Positions 1 to 10,836 of a stretch of 64,000 nt of DNA are shown here, piece after piece. The stretch covers positions 15,195,001 through 15,259,000 of the forward strand of contig NC_092674.1 in NCBI RefSeq assembly GCF_964355755.1. The letters are read 5' to 3'. How positions within the stretch are numbered: the first letter of the stretch is position 1; the number at the start of each line of letters is the position of its first letter. Under the pieces are notes generated by a model that was not told the DNA's origin, searched no databases, and was given only the letters and a program-made list of their open reading frames with translations. Origin of the DNA: Antedon mediterranea. Lineage: Eukaryota; Echinodermata; Crinoidea; Comatulida; Antedonidae. Both the position numbers and the translations under genes were made by a program.

Positions 1-575
1 TAATAACATGGAGTGGAAATGTATGTTTTAACTATGCTTTAATGGGCAACTCTGATATATATTTCATCATTTGCGACCAATTTCCTCTACTGTATAAGCC
101 TTTTTTAACCTAGTTTAAAAAAAATTGAATGGGCTGCTCGTACATAATATATCATATAACGTAAGGGCCAAATTTACAAAGAAATAATAATTTTATTGTT
201 AATGAGTCATCAAATTGGTTGGTATTTGTATTTGTCTACAGTATTGATGCCTCAGAGGAACCTATGGCTGGTGCATTTAGAGGTCGCCTTTGTAACCATG
301 GAGGAAGAAGAGATATCAATGCCAAAATATGAGTGTAATAGACAATAGTGGTGTTCACATCAAACTATGTCGAGATAATTCAAATAGATAATCCAGACGA
401 TGTTTCCATAAGTTTGGATGTGAACGCTAAGTTACGTTGAGAAGAAGGTTTTATCTCGACAATTTTTTTTTATTGCTTCATGGATCTCTCACAACACTTC
501 TTGCGGGCATTTCATTTCACCATTCGTACGTCTAATTTAATCTATTTTAGTATTCTTATTTAAAATTTGATCATA
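1..575. other. AT-rich stretch without recognisable gene
   Basis: Both strands are broken by frequent stops and no domain, RNA gene or terminal repeat was recognised. It lies just upstream of the broken Myb/SANT-like gene and could hold its promoter, but no motif supports this. Confidence 0.5.
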
Positions 576-925
576 ATGTCGGTAAAGCCAAAACACAAGA
601 GACACCTCTGGACTTTTGATCAAGAGAGAGATTTGATAGACATTTGGAAGGAACCTGAAATTGCCGAAAAAGTCGAGGATAAGCTATTTAGCAGAAGGCT
701 AAGCTACACGAACAGATAGCTCAACGAATAAGAGATTTAGGACATACTAGGATAACAGCGGGTGTAGTCATCACTAAATTAAAGAATTTAAGAGCAGAAC
801 ACAAAGGGGAAAAGGTATGACAAACATCAAACATGATGATCCAAAGTCATCAAGTCCACACTACCATGCCTTGAATGAGATACTTGGTGGAAAACCTGAG
901 TGTAAACCACCCGCCGGATTGCTAG
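576..925 (+). pseudogene. Myb/SANT-like (trihelix) DNA-binding domain gene, frameshifted
   Basis: An ATG at 576 opens a basic peptide containing LWTFDQERDLIDIW, which looks like the first helix of a Myb/SANT-like (trihelix) DNA-binding domain. The frame ends at a TAG near 717. Homologous sequence continues in another frame from about 690 (EQIAQRIRDLGHT, KLKNLRAEHK) and shifts again after 815 to PHYHALNEILGGKP, the tyrosine- and leucine-rich end typical of these domains (known from family consensus). At least two frameshifts make it a pseudogene. Such proteins often accompany Harbinger-type transposons or are derived from them. No transposase lies beside it, so its origin is open. Confidence 0.55.
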
Positions 926-1921
926 GACAATCGAATTTTCACCACCGCTGCCCCATTCTTCGCTAGGTCTAGTAGGAAGGCCTAGGCTTGTCAACATTCC
1001 AACCAACCCAAGTACTACTACTATTGCTAAACCTCTAGCCAAAGAATGTCAAGAAAATGGTGCCTATCAATATCATCAATCCAAGGAAAATGACAACCCA
1101 GGCAACAAGACCAGAAGGTAAGCTATTCTAAATTTTGTCTAGGCCTACGCCTAGCTATATAAAAAGGGATGGGAACAGAGCTAAGGGGTTTAAAAATCAG
1201 TGAAGAGGTTATGTATGATTTAATGGTGAAAGAAAACTGCCTTTCAAGGTTATTATTGGAGTGTTTATAAGGTCAGAATGATAAATTAAAAATAAAATCT
1301 GAAATGGATACAACATATCATCAAATAGTTATTGTGTGATAAACAATTGAAGGTACAAATCTAAGTTGAAAAAAACAAAACATTTAAATCTTGAAATTAA
1401 TTATATCTTCATGATAATTACATTCAGACTTCAAGACAGACACTGATATATTACTATCATTGACCAGATAATTGACAAAAGATGTATTTTAGTGTAATTC
1501 ATTTTATGGTATATTTTAGTTTTCTGAATTGACAGTGTTTGGTTTTGGTTATATGCTTGCGATTATTTCAAAATGATACAGAACTATAGGCCTAACGAGC
1601 AAATTGATTTCTATTTTTATACACGGTACATTGTAATTAACAAATCATGTGCAAGAAAAACAGTATATAATATATAAATGCAAACATAATAATACCAGCC
1701 CGATGATAAAGTGATAAAGGAATTAAAAAAAATGTTAAATGAGCTGCTTATTTGAAACTGATGGTATTTGATGACACTAAAAGTGTTATTTTTTAAATAA
1801 TGTAATCTGATATGGCAAACATTTGAGCCATATGGGCCATAAATGCAATTTCGTATTCCATTAATTAAATATGAATTGAAATGTTAAAATCGACGTTAAT
1901 GGTATACAGAAATTGCATTAA
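926..1921. other. Intergenic AT-rich sequence
   Basis: No open frame with domain-like content, no RNA gene and no long tandem repeat was recognised. The right edge abuts the left TTAA of a MITE. Confidence 0.45.
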
Positions 1922-2316
1922 AGACCCCTTCCCTAAAATCTGTATGAACATCATACACTAGTTATATACCTAGCCTGACGTTGTATAGTTGCTGCATTAA
2001 TTTTCTTTCTATTTTTGCCAGACTCTGTTGATACAAATTAGAGACAACCCGGTATTTTTGATGAAAAGTCTTCCATTTGTTTTGGCCTCACGATCGATCG
2101 AAAAGTGGGTGAATTAAAGAAAAACAAAAATATCGATCTGCAATGCATTTTGGGATTTATAGCGGGCCGCTAAAATTACTAGAATCAACCCTTTTTCAAA
2201 TTTTTAACGGTTTAAAGACAAAAAAGTTATCTCAATAGGATCATATAATATTTATTTTTACATTAAATGTAGTTTGTTACCTTAAATTAGATCTAAAAAA
2301 CGTAGGGAATGGGTCT
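1922..2316. mobile_element. MITE with TTAA target site
   Basis: The left end reads AGACCCCTTCCCTA and the right end TAGGGAATGGGTCT, which are inverted copies with one mismatch. Each is flanked outward by TTAA (1918-1921 and 2317-2320), the duplication expected of piggyBac or Kolobok transposases. The 395 bp interior has no coding capacity and includes a GC-richer core near 2150-2175. This is a non-autonomous element; its superfamily rests only on the target site. Confidence 0.65.
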
Positions 2317-2929
2317 TTAACTTAGAAATCTTTCTTTAAAAAAAGAAAAGTGGTATTTTAATTTTATGTTTATGTATTTTGATTAGTTTGTATTAGGTTG
2401 TCCTGCTCTGGTTTAGCACAATCTTTTGATGGTGTATGTACGCAGATGACGATAAAACTTATATAATCTAGATAGAGAAAAACATTTGAGCCATGGTGAA
2501 ATTCTGATTTTGGTATGGATATTGTGGGTTGAAATGAACGTTAAGGGAGATATTTTAAGGGCAGCCGACATGATATTCCAACCTGATATTTTGTCAGTTT
2601 TGGTTTTTTGTTACAGTATGTTCTCATGCACTTCTATGTTTGTTGATCCATGGGTGAGATGAGGTGAAATAAACCATATTTGGGGGTTAAGAGAAAGACC
2701 TACAAAGAAGGGCAGTGCAATTACCTTACAACAATCAATTTGTTCTCTTGCTATTGTTATTGAAATTTCAAAAAGGAAATTAGTGATTTTAGATTATACT
2801 GACATAACCGTAAACATCTAAAAAATGTGAAATGGTCTATGTAGTAGTATGATTTTTAGATCACACACTATTTCCAGAAGATTATTTAGGCAAAAAATAA
2901 AGGATTAGGATAGTTTTTTACTGTTATTA
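2317..2929. other. Sequence without recognised features
   Basis: AT-rich, with stops in all frames. Nothing beyond homopolymer tracts was seen. Confidence 0.4.
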
Positions 2930-4420
2930 AAGAACAAACTAGAAAGTATAGAAAACGCATCATCTTCCTTCAGTTCACATTCATCATGCAGTACACACAA
3001 AATGCTATGCAGTACACAACAAATGCTATGCAGTACACAACAATTGTTATGCAGTTTGATTTGAATTGAAAATAGTAAAATAGTGCTCAAGTTATACCGC
3101 CATTTATTGAAAAAATTAAATATTATCATGTGACGTTTATTAGATAGCTCTATTCAAACTCTGCCCACCGTGTAGGTTGAACGTCCCTATGCCAAAAAAT
3201 AGTTATACTAAACAATAATTCATAGAAGTGAAATTTATTTTTTATTGATCCAATAGATCAAATAGTATGAAATACAAAGTCTGGTACTTACTGCGACATT
3301 TTTTTAAAAGTAGACTGTTGTTCTTGGTTACAATCTGGTCAATACGACCTTGAGAGCTCTGTGTTTGATTGCGACGCTGGTTCCCTGATTGTTTCCTTGA
3401 GTCTGAATGATGTCATTGTGATAATATAAGTTATGTCCATCTTCATCTCTGTTCATTTCTTTTGAACCATTAAGTTTCTTTTTGTAGAATTTGAGTGTCC
3501 CAGTAGTTTCATGTGTGGTTGTATAGCATGGTCTCTGCAATGGCTGATCTTGAATTATGATTATTTCCTTGATCTGGTTTGTATGCCTGTTGTGTCCTTT
3601 TGTACATTCAAATAGTGTTCTATAATTCTTGTTTGACAGTAACATTTCATATATATTTTTCCTTCTCTATTTTATCTTTTGGGTATACCAAACCTGATCT
3701 GATTTGTGGTATGAATTAAGTGTTTTTGTTGGGTTTTTAGTGTTTCTTTTTATTTTTTCGACCATCCCGTGCACATGTCATTTCCAAGTGAGTTTGATTG
3801 CAGTTGATCCAGGCTTGTTATTTCAGCCATTCCATAAAAAAGTTAGCAGTGATCGAACTAGCTGGGCTTCTCTTTTCTATCCCTTTTTTGTGTCTGCATC
3901 AAAAACACTCAGATGACGTATTGACCAGATTATAACCAAGAAGAACAATTTTCTTGCAAACTGAACGTTGCGAAATATTGTATAAATTACCTTACTTTGT
4001 ATTTCATTTCTGTATTTACTAGTACCACATGCTTAGGGCCTTCTTGTTCACTAGTACCACATGCTTAGGGCCTTCTTATTTACTAGTACCACATGCTTAG
4101 GGCCTTCTTGTTTACTAGTACCACATGCTTAGGGCCTTCTTGTTTATTGCTGGCCATCTTATGTACTACCGTAAGTTATACAGTTTGACTACACTTTATT
4201 TTACAGCAATCTAATAAACGTCACATCATGCTTTTTTGATAGGTTGCGGTATAAATTGTATTGTAATTGTGTGTCCTGCATAGTGTGATGTGTACTGCAT
4301 TGCGTTTGGTGTATATATACTGCATGTTGAATGTGAACTGAAGGCAGATGAAGCGTTCCAAAGTAAATGGAGATTTATGCATCGGCTAAATTTTTTGGAA
4401 GACAGCATAACGTCACAACA
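2930..4420. repeat. Large diverged inverted duplication (foldback)
   Basis: The left arm (about 2930-3360) recurs in reverse complement as the right arm (about 3900-4420). Matching landmarks are the string CAGTTCACATTCATCATGCAG near 2971 against its inverse near 4322, GTGACGTTTATTAGAT near 3131 against its inverse at 4210, and GGTCAATACG near 3338 against its inverse near 3915. Identity is imperfect, roughly three quarters by eye. Within the left arm a 22 bp motif (ATGCAGTACACAACAA) is repeated three times. The interior encodes nothing recognised. It may be an old foldback transposon or an inverted duplication of a lost gene. Confidence 0.55.
4018..4145. repeat. Four-copy 32 bp tandem repeat
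   Basis: Four head-to-tail copies of a 32 bp unit beginning ACTAGTACCACATGCTTAGG, differing by single bases. They lie in the right arm of the inverted duplication and are absent from the left arm, so the expansion came after it. Confidence 0.9.
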
Positions 4421-5355
4421 TCTAACATCCCATTTTAATTGTACAAAATGTATAACTGATATACAATGAAACGATTCACCATCCTTCTGATCTGTGCACC
4501 ATTTTCCTTGGTCGCAGCCATGGGTAAACTGATCTTCTTAATAAATATAGCCATAAGGTTATATAAACCTTGTGACTGAGATTCTGAGAATCTTCTCTGG
4601 ACCAGACCATTAGTGGTAAATTATGGTAAAAATGGGAACTGTGAACCAATAAAGAGACCCGAGTAGAAACACCATAGTGTAAAAAAGGCAAAAGGGATGA
4701 GACAATAATACTGGACAAATTATTACAAGAACCAATGGAATCAAAGTATACAGTGATGCTGCCAGAATATTTAAATAACATACAAGTAAAACTCAATGAT
4801 TAATACGAAGCTAGCTGGCAGAAATAACAATAGCAGACGACAGAAATAGGATGGGCCTGAATAAGTTTAGCAAAGAGTCAAGAAGAATGAAGGAAAAATG
4901 TTATGGTTTAGTTGATGTTCAGATCTTGGTGGTGAGATGCAACGGCTCAGGCTATAGGTGGGTCTTAGGTCTAGGGAAACTAGCTGTTACAGAAGTGAAT
5001 CCATACAGTACATCGAAAAAAACATAATACATTAAAACGGAAACCAACAGACACAGCGAGAGGAGTAGTAATGACAGGACTATAATACGGGCAAAAACCA
5101 AGTTGAAAACGTAGGTACACATCAGCACAACATGCAGTGACAACACACAATTCTATACGAAGGGCTATTCTAGTATCAGATTAGTATAAAAAAAAAGAAA
5201 AGTAAAGTTAATCTGATAGTGTGGTATCCGTAACAACTTAGTGTAAGTAAACCATATTGTAAATGTTCATAATCTTCTCAATATAATTTTAAATTTCGCA
5301 TTGAAACAGGTCGATGGAACAGAACACGAAAAAATTTGTAAAATATAATTAAGTT
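4421..5355. other. Sequence without recognised features
   Basis: Several short open frames exist on the minus strand (for example 4476-4796), but their residue composition is not protein-like and no family is recognised. No repeats were noted. Confidence 0.4.
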
Positions 5356-5423
5356 GAAGACAAATTTAATTTCCTTTTAAAATAGCGATGTCTTCAAATT
5401 AAAAGGAAATGAATTTCGTCTTC
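5356..5423. repeat. Imperfect hairpin
   Basis: The arm at 5356-5380 (GAAGACAAATTTAATTTCC...) pairs with 5399-5423 with about two mismatches around an 18 bp loop. It could be part of a decayed MITE; no target duplication was found. Confidence 0.6.
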
Positions 5424-5636
5424 ATATGAATTATCACCTTGGAAAACGTCTGATATTTTAAAATGGATGTACGAGCAAGATTATGTCAAATCTAAGATTG
5501 GCAATCCTGATTTAACAAGAGAATTTAAGCATCTGCCTTTTTACTTTACTCAAATTTAACACATTTTAAATTATATAATTAGGCGTGGATATAATGACCA
5601 TATACGGTCACAGAAAGCTAGGCTCGATTACTCACT

Positions 5637-5762
5637 ACAACATTGGACCTGTCAGCAAAAGCTTTGGTTGCCAATATGAAGCAATACAATGGTAAATTTG
5701 GATGGAATCATTGTCTGGCACCAGGACAGACTCTACGCACTGCACCTCTGCATAGATTTTGA
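5637..5762 (+). pseudogene. EnSpm/CACTA-like transposase scrap
   Basis: A 41-codon open stretch ending in TGA at 5760 reads LDLSAKALVANMKQYNGKFG and, further on, HCLAPGQTLRTAPLH. This matches the Tnp2-like segment of EnSpm/CACTA transposases in which an 'F/D-x-PA-x-A' block is followed by an 'NG-x-x-GC-x-x-C' zinc-ligand block (known family pattern). Here the expected GC is GW. Flanking sequence has no readable continuation. It is a different lineage from the EnSpm-like transposase at 7498. Confidence 0.5.
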
Positions 5763-6099
5763 GGATATATAAAAGAAGGTGTGTTAAATTGGGGACTGAA
5801 GATCACAATGTGGACATAATTTTGTGAGGTTATGTTAAACACTAATCTAAAATCATGCGCCTAAATAATGTAGAAGCTGCAGTTATTGAACATTTTGCAA
5901 TTGTGAAAACTTTGCTTAATGAAAGTAAGACGGTTATGTTTATTCGACACCTTGAACACTAATATTGTTAGACAGGATCAAGATAGTGGTGCTAATGCAT
6001 CCCATATTATATTAGATATATGTTATTATTAGATATATCAGGCAGCCTGAAGACATTATTAGGGCAATAAATATGACAAGTTGGAATTGGAATGCCTGA
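5763..6099. other. Sequence without recognised features
   Basis: No domain was recognised. A stop at 6097 ends the frame just before the LINE tail starts. Confidence 0.4.
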
Positions 6100-7214
6100 T
6101 TTCTCACTACAAGTAAAAGCAATAAATGGGCAAGAAATCTCCTATCGAGAAAACATGTAAGGTGGAAATTGTTGCCTTTGCATTACATCAATCGAATAGG
6201 TAATGGGAATATGTTATTCAGTATGTCATGCATAAATCTCACTAATCAGAAGATCTTTCAAGGTATACCATTATTTTATTTAAAAGTTATTGAGAGCTGT
6301 GTCGAATTTAACAAGGTTGACGTTGAAACTATCAGTAATTATGAACAGATTGTTGAACAATATTTATGGGGAAATAAGAATATTAAAATAAACAACAAGG
6401 CTTTATTTTATAAAAATTGGGTTTCTTCAGGGTTTACAAAAGTGAAACACGTTGTTTCCTTTAATCGTTTATTAAACCCAAGTGAAATAAAGAATAATTT
6501 GGGTATAAAAAGAAATTGGATTAGTGAATACACTACACTTGTTGAGGCAATTCCAAAAATGTGGATAAATGTAATTAAGAAAAACAATAAACAGGTAAAT
6601 AATATGGTTACAAAATGTGACGTAATCGATACAATTTTAGGAACGACCACAAAAGATGCACATTTATACTTTGTCGACAGCATTTTTATTCCTCCTCAAT
6701 GTATACGTAAATGGGAGAATGTCTTTACAATTACAATAAAATGGCCAGAAGTTTGGAAACAAAAAGTATTAAATGAAAAAAACAAAAAATATGCACAATT
6801 TAATTAAATTTTATTCCTACCAATAGTCGATTATATATGTGGAATATTAAGAGTACTAGTAAATGCAATAATTGTGATGCCTTTGACGATGAAAAACACA
6901 TGTTCTTTGAATGTCCAGGTAACAAGAATTTATGGAGAAATATAGATAAATTAAAAAAAAATATTGATGGTAGTAAAAGATCTTTTAAAGAGCTCATTCT
7001 TGGCAGTGGAAATTGTACAAAAAACCAATTATATACCATCGCTACCTATTCTATTTATAAAATAAAAATATATAATGACTGCCGTAGGTTTGATTTAAAT
7101 GTGTTTTATTATATTTATTTTACCATACAATGTAGCATAATCATATTGCATGAATTAATTTCAAATATATTCAGTTTATATTACACAACAAAAGAGAAAA
7201 AAAAAATGTATTAA
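6100..7214 (+). pseudogene. 3' end of an L1/Tx1-like LINE ORF2 (C-terminal domain and zinc knuckle)
   Basis: After a TGA at 6097 the frame is open to 6807 and reads a C-terminal L1/Tx1-type domain, with landmarks IPLFYLKVIESC and NKALFYKNWVSSG, the usual 'I/L-x-N-x-x-x-F/Y-Y-K-x-W' block. Near 6805 the frame shifts, and MWNIKSTSKCNNC...HMFFECPG...LW continues in another frame, giving the CxxC-H-C finger found at the very end of these ORF2 proteins. The endonuclease and reverse transcriptase are missing, as expected of a 5'-truncated insertion. An A-rich 3' end follows at about 7190-7260. The last 65 bp recur at 13165 because the downstream block is duplicated. Confidence 0.75.
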
Positions 7215-7497
7215 AAATAAGTATGTAACAAAAATATGAAATAAATGTGAGTGAAAAATTACAAGTTTAATTGGTAAATATATTTGCATAGGCAATGCTG
7301 CTGACCTGAGAAATCTCTATACATGATCGAATAAATGTCCTAGGTCACGTGCCCAGGAACGAACTATTCAAATATTGTGACTGCAAAATTATGTGTCTGA
7401 TACAACCAATATTATAAAAGATTTACAGTAATTAGATTGTTGAACACATAATGCTTTAATAAATGTTTTCTTTATATAATACTAAATAGGGATTTGA

Positions 7498-9173
7498 ATG
7501 ATATTGACAGACTCAGAAAGTAAATTGGATCCTGAAGATCAATTAGCTGATAAGTTAGTCTACTGGGTAAACAAAAATCAAGTAAAACACAATGCTATGG
7601 TTAAGTGGTTCAAAGTGCTTCAGCAGTCAGGTCACCCTTCTTTACCTGGAACCACTCGCACTTTACTTCAGACAAAAAGACATATTGAGTTATCAGAAAT
7701 ATTTGGCATGCAGTACATTAATTTTGGACTAAAAGAGCAGCTATTATCTTTATTTTATAAGTATCCAAAGCATGTACAAAAGAAAGTACAAACTATTAAA
7801 TTTCTCTTCGATGGAATTCCTCTGCATAAAAGTTTAAACAAATATTTTTGGCCTGTTTTATGTGCGATAATAAACATAGAAATGGTTGTATTCCCAGTAA
7901 TACTGACCTATGGTAATTCAAAGACAACTAGCTTGGAGTTTCTTAAAGAAATAATACAGGATTTAAAATAGTCTGATATCAAATGGGTTTACATTTAAAA
8001 TATCAAATATTGAAAAAACTGTTCCAGTACATGTACAATGCATCGTCTGTGATGCACATGCAAGGGCTTTTGTGAAAGCAGTAAAATCTGACTCCGGCTA
8101 CTACGGCTGTGACAAATGCGACCAAAAGGGTGTTTGGATAGACCCAATAACCTATCAAAATGTCAACAATTTCCAATGCGGAACAATTCTTTTCAAAGTC
8201 AATCCAATGAGGGTCATCATCTTCCTTCTAAAGGAGGGGAAAATCCACTTGCAGCACCATTCTGTGATTTACCCATAGACATAATGGGGTGCTTCCCTGT
8301 TGACTATATGCACTAGTCCTGTTTGGGGGTCATGCGACGACTATTTCATGGACAAAGGGAAATGTGGGAATCAGGATGTCTGCAGCGGAAAGAGAATGTG
8401 TAAGCATAAAACTGGTATCCTTCCAAAAAGCTATTCCTAAATGTTTCGCTCGAAAGCCACATACTCTCCTTGAAGTAGATAGGTGAAAGGCAACAGAATT
8501 TCGACAGTTCCTTTTATACACTGAAAAAATTAGCTTGAAAGGAATTTTAAAGCACAAGTTTTTTTATCACTTTTTCGTTCTGAGCATTGCAACGTGCATT
8601 CTCATTGCATCTACATTAGCCCAAACACATAATGACTATGCTCACCAGTTGATGCTACACTTCAATGAACAGGGCCAAATATTGTATGGAGATAAATTTT
8701 TGGTTTACAATGTTCACAGTACAGTCCATTTGGCAGAGGAGGAAAATTTGGAAGTCTCGATAATTGTTCGGCTTTTACTTTTGAAAACTACCTGCAGCAC
8801 TTGAAAAATTTAGTACGATAATCAGGCAAAAATCTTGTTGTTCAAATAGCCACAGATTACCGAAGATTCAGAAAGATGTCAACCTGTCAAAAAATATCAA
8901 CTTCTATTAGCCAAATAATGGTTTCATCCGACACAACATGTGCAGAGATCGTATCAAAAACATAACATAATGATGGTGATGATGGGGATCAATATCTGTG
9001 TCGCTTATACAAAGAAAGTGAAGCCAAATTTATCTCTCCTTGTGATTCGAGTATGTGATCAAAATACTACAATAAAGATGGTCTCAGAAACACAATTTAA
9101 AAAACAGGCCATAAAAATCACATTTCCAGACAAAAGGGAAGCTGTGTTAATGACTATTTTGCACAAATTTTAA
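7498..9173 (+). pseudogene. EnSpm/CACTA-like (Tnp2-type) transposase, copy A, degenerate
   Basis: The first open segment (7498-7971) contains SGHPSLPGTTRTLLQT and FDGIPLHKSLNKYFWPVL, the conserved N-terminal blocks of a transposase family common in aquatic animals and resembling plant Tnp2. In another frame follow CDAHARAFVKAVKSDSGYYG and CDKCDQKG (zinc ligands), then FPVDYMH with a stop where a leucine is usual, and CLGVMRRLF. Further on come ARKPHTLLEVDR, a TGA replacing the expected Trp, then KATEFRQFLLYT and YNVHSTVHLAEE, the usual C-terminal blocks. Frameshifts and stops make it inactive. Homologous text ends at 9173. The assignment to EnSpm is from block order; the transposase nature is firm, the superfamily less so. 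Confidence 0.7.
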
Positions 9174-9561
9174 CACGAAATAACAATGCGTACGTCAAAA
9201 CCAATGTTAATTGTTAATGCTTCATAGACAAGAATACTTATTAACATGGTACGAGATAATTACAGATACTGTATTACTGTATTACTGTTAATAAGTAAAG
9301 TTACCGAAACAAATGAAATTATATTTATTTTTTTATCTTCAGTCAACAATCAAGCACTAACAAACATTATTTTAAAAAATATGAATTCGTTTCTTTTACA
9401 CAGATGCTGAAATTTGTTGTTATTTCTTACGACAAAGAAGCCGTTGATATTGTCTCGTAAGAATGGCTTCTGGAAAAGGACAATGTATGTATAACTGTGT
9501 ATAAATCTATTAAAATGCTTTACAGTTTCTTTTTAAACAATTTGTTTCGAAATATTTTCAG
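9174..9561. other. Spacer between EnSpm-like transposase and next exon
   Basis: AT-rich. It contains the single TTAA (CTTATTAACATGG, near 9240) that is the empty counterpart of the MITE insertion in copy B. An ATG at 9463 followed by a possible GTATGT donor might be a first exon, but its phase does not fit the exon at 9562. Confidence 0.5.
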
Positions 9562-10330
9562 AAATTTTACTGCTACTGGCCTAGGCAAAACGTTGGGTTT
9601 AAAGTAAAGAGGCACGAACAACTTAATACTGATAACTGGTCATTGTACGAAGTGAGGATTGTAAAATATGCTGGTACGCCAACTTAATTTTCAAGTATGA
9701 AATAACAACACGGTTAATGGGACAAAAATGCTTCTTGTTTTAAAATTTTAAACATAATGTTTGCAACTTGTAATTGTGCTCACTGTTTATAAACGTGAAA
9801 TTATTTGGGCATTTCGTAGTATACAAACGTTATCAATCATGATCTTAAAGCTGTTAATAAATTATACTACTCCACACAGTCATATGAGAAAGTGAAAGAA
9901 TATCACGACCTAGCAAAATGTGATTCGGTCGTCGAAAGCACTTCCGAAGAAGAGGTGGGGAAACGGAAGAAAGCTGCACCCAAAGAATTCACTGATGAGT
10001 ATCAGGCCGAAAATGAGGGCGAGTACCAGTTATACAAACTTTTTTATATATCAAGGTCTTGTTTGATTTGTGCAAAGTGAGTGAGAATGGCATACGTAGA
10101 TATTACAAAGTGTATGGACTTCTTTACAAATGATCATTTTTATATCCTTTTTTAAAAAAATATTTTGATCTACTGTTGTGTTTGTTACTTTCAGATGGTT
10201 CTTCAGACGATGGAATGGCAATGCAAGTTAAAAAACAAGCAAGAACACAACCAAAGACTGGTATACCCGTCCTTGCAAGGCCTCCAGAGTTCATCAAGTA
10301 CAATTCGAGGAATGAAACCGTCAATGGAAG
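9562..10330 (+). pseudogene. Degenerate spliced gene next to the EnSpm-like transposase (product unknown)
   Basis: Three exon-like segments with splice signals are visible. 9562-9673, after TTTTCAG and before GTACGC, reads KFYCYWPRQNVGF and SLYEVRIVKYAG. About 9882-10027, after CCACACAG, reads SYEKVKEYHDLAKCD and an acidic/basic stretch. About 10195-10329, after CTTTCAG and before GTAGGT, reads a lysine-rich peptide. The YWP and W-x-x-Y-x-V-R-I-x-K blocks recall N-termini of BEN-domain-type proteins that accompany some animal DNA transposons, but no BEN domain is visible. Phase between the first two segments does not match, so it is broken or misjoined. It may be a second gene of the EnSpm-like element. 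Confidence 0.4.
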
Positions 10331-10836
10331 TAGGTGTAATCACTCATCCATTATTCTTGTAACCTTATTACACACCGATGACAGTAAGTGTAGTGTTTGG
10401 CCAATTACGCATCACATGTTAATTTACCTAACAAAAAAGTGATATCTAATGTTGATAAAAACGCGCTCTAATGCATGTTTAGCTCTCTGTAAACATTTTG
10501 AGATCTGTAACTGTTCTACTACGCGTCTAAAGTTTTAATGGCCTAGATTCCTGGCCTAGCATTTGTCATTGATATACGATGGTTAACTTGAATAAAAGTA
10601 TAGGCGTGTTATAAAATATTTTAATGAAAAATTGACTGCATTATTTTTAACTCGGCTACGTCTCATTTATTTTGATATTAATATTAAATTATGAATAGGC
10701 CTAATAAAAGTAATTGCATAGACCGACAGACTGAATTAATTAAATAAGTTTCAGTACCGTATCAGAAATAAAAAAAAGTTACACTAGACTTTCGCTATTG
10801 CTAACTTATTTATGTTAAATGACATTCATTTTAGAT
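10331..10836. other. Spacer without recognised gene
   Basis: AT-rich sequence present only in copy A of the duplicated block. A possible acceptor (CATTTTAG) lies just before the pogo segment. Confidence 0.4.

Noticed and set aside
3328-3645. 105-codon minus-strand frame as a gene
   Set aside because: No recognised domain, and it lies inside a decayed inverted duplication.
9774-10836. Extra kilobase in copy A as a transposon insertion
   Set aside because: It contains exons that continue the exon shared by both copies, so loss from copy B is the simpler reading.
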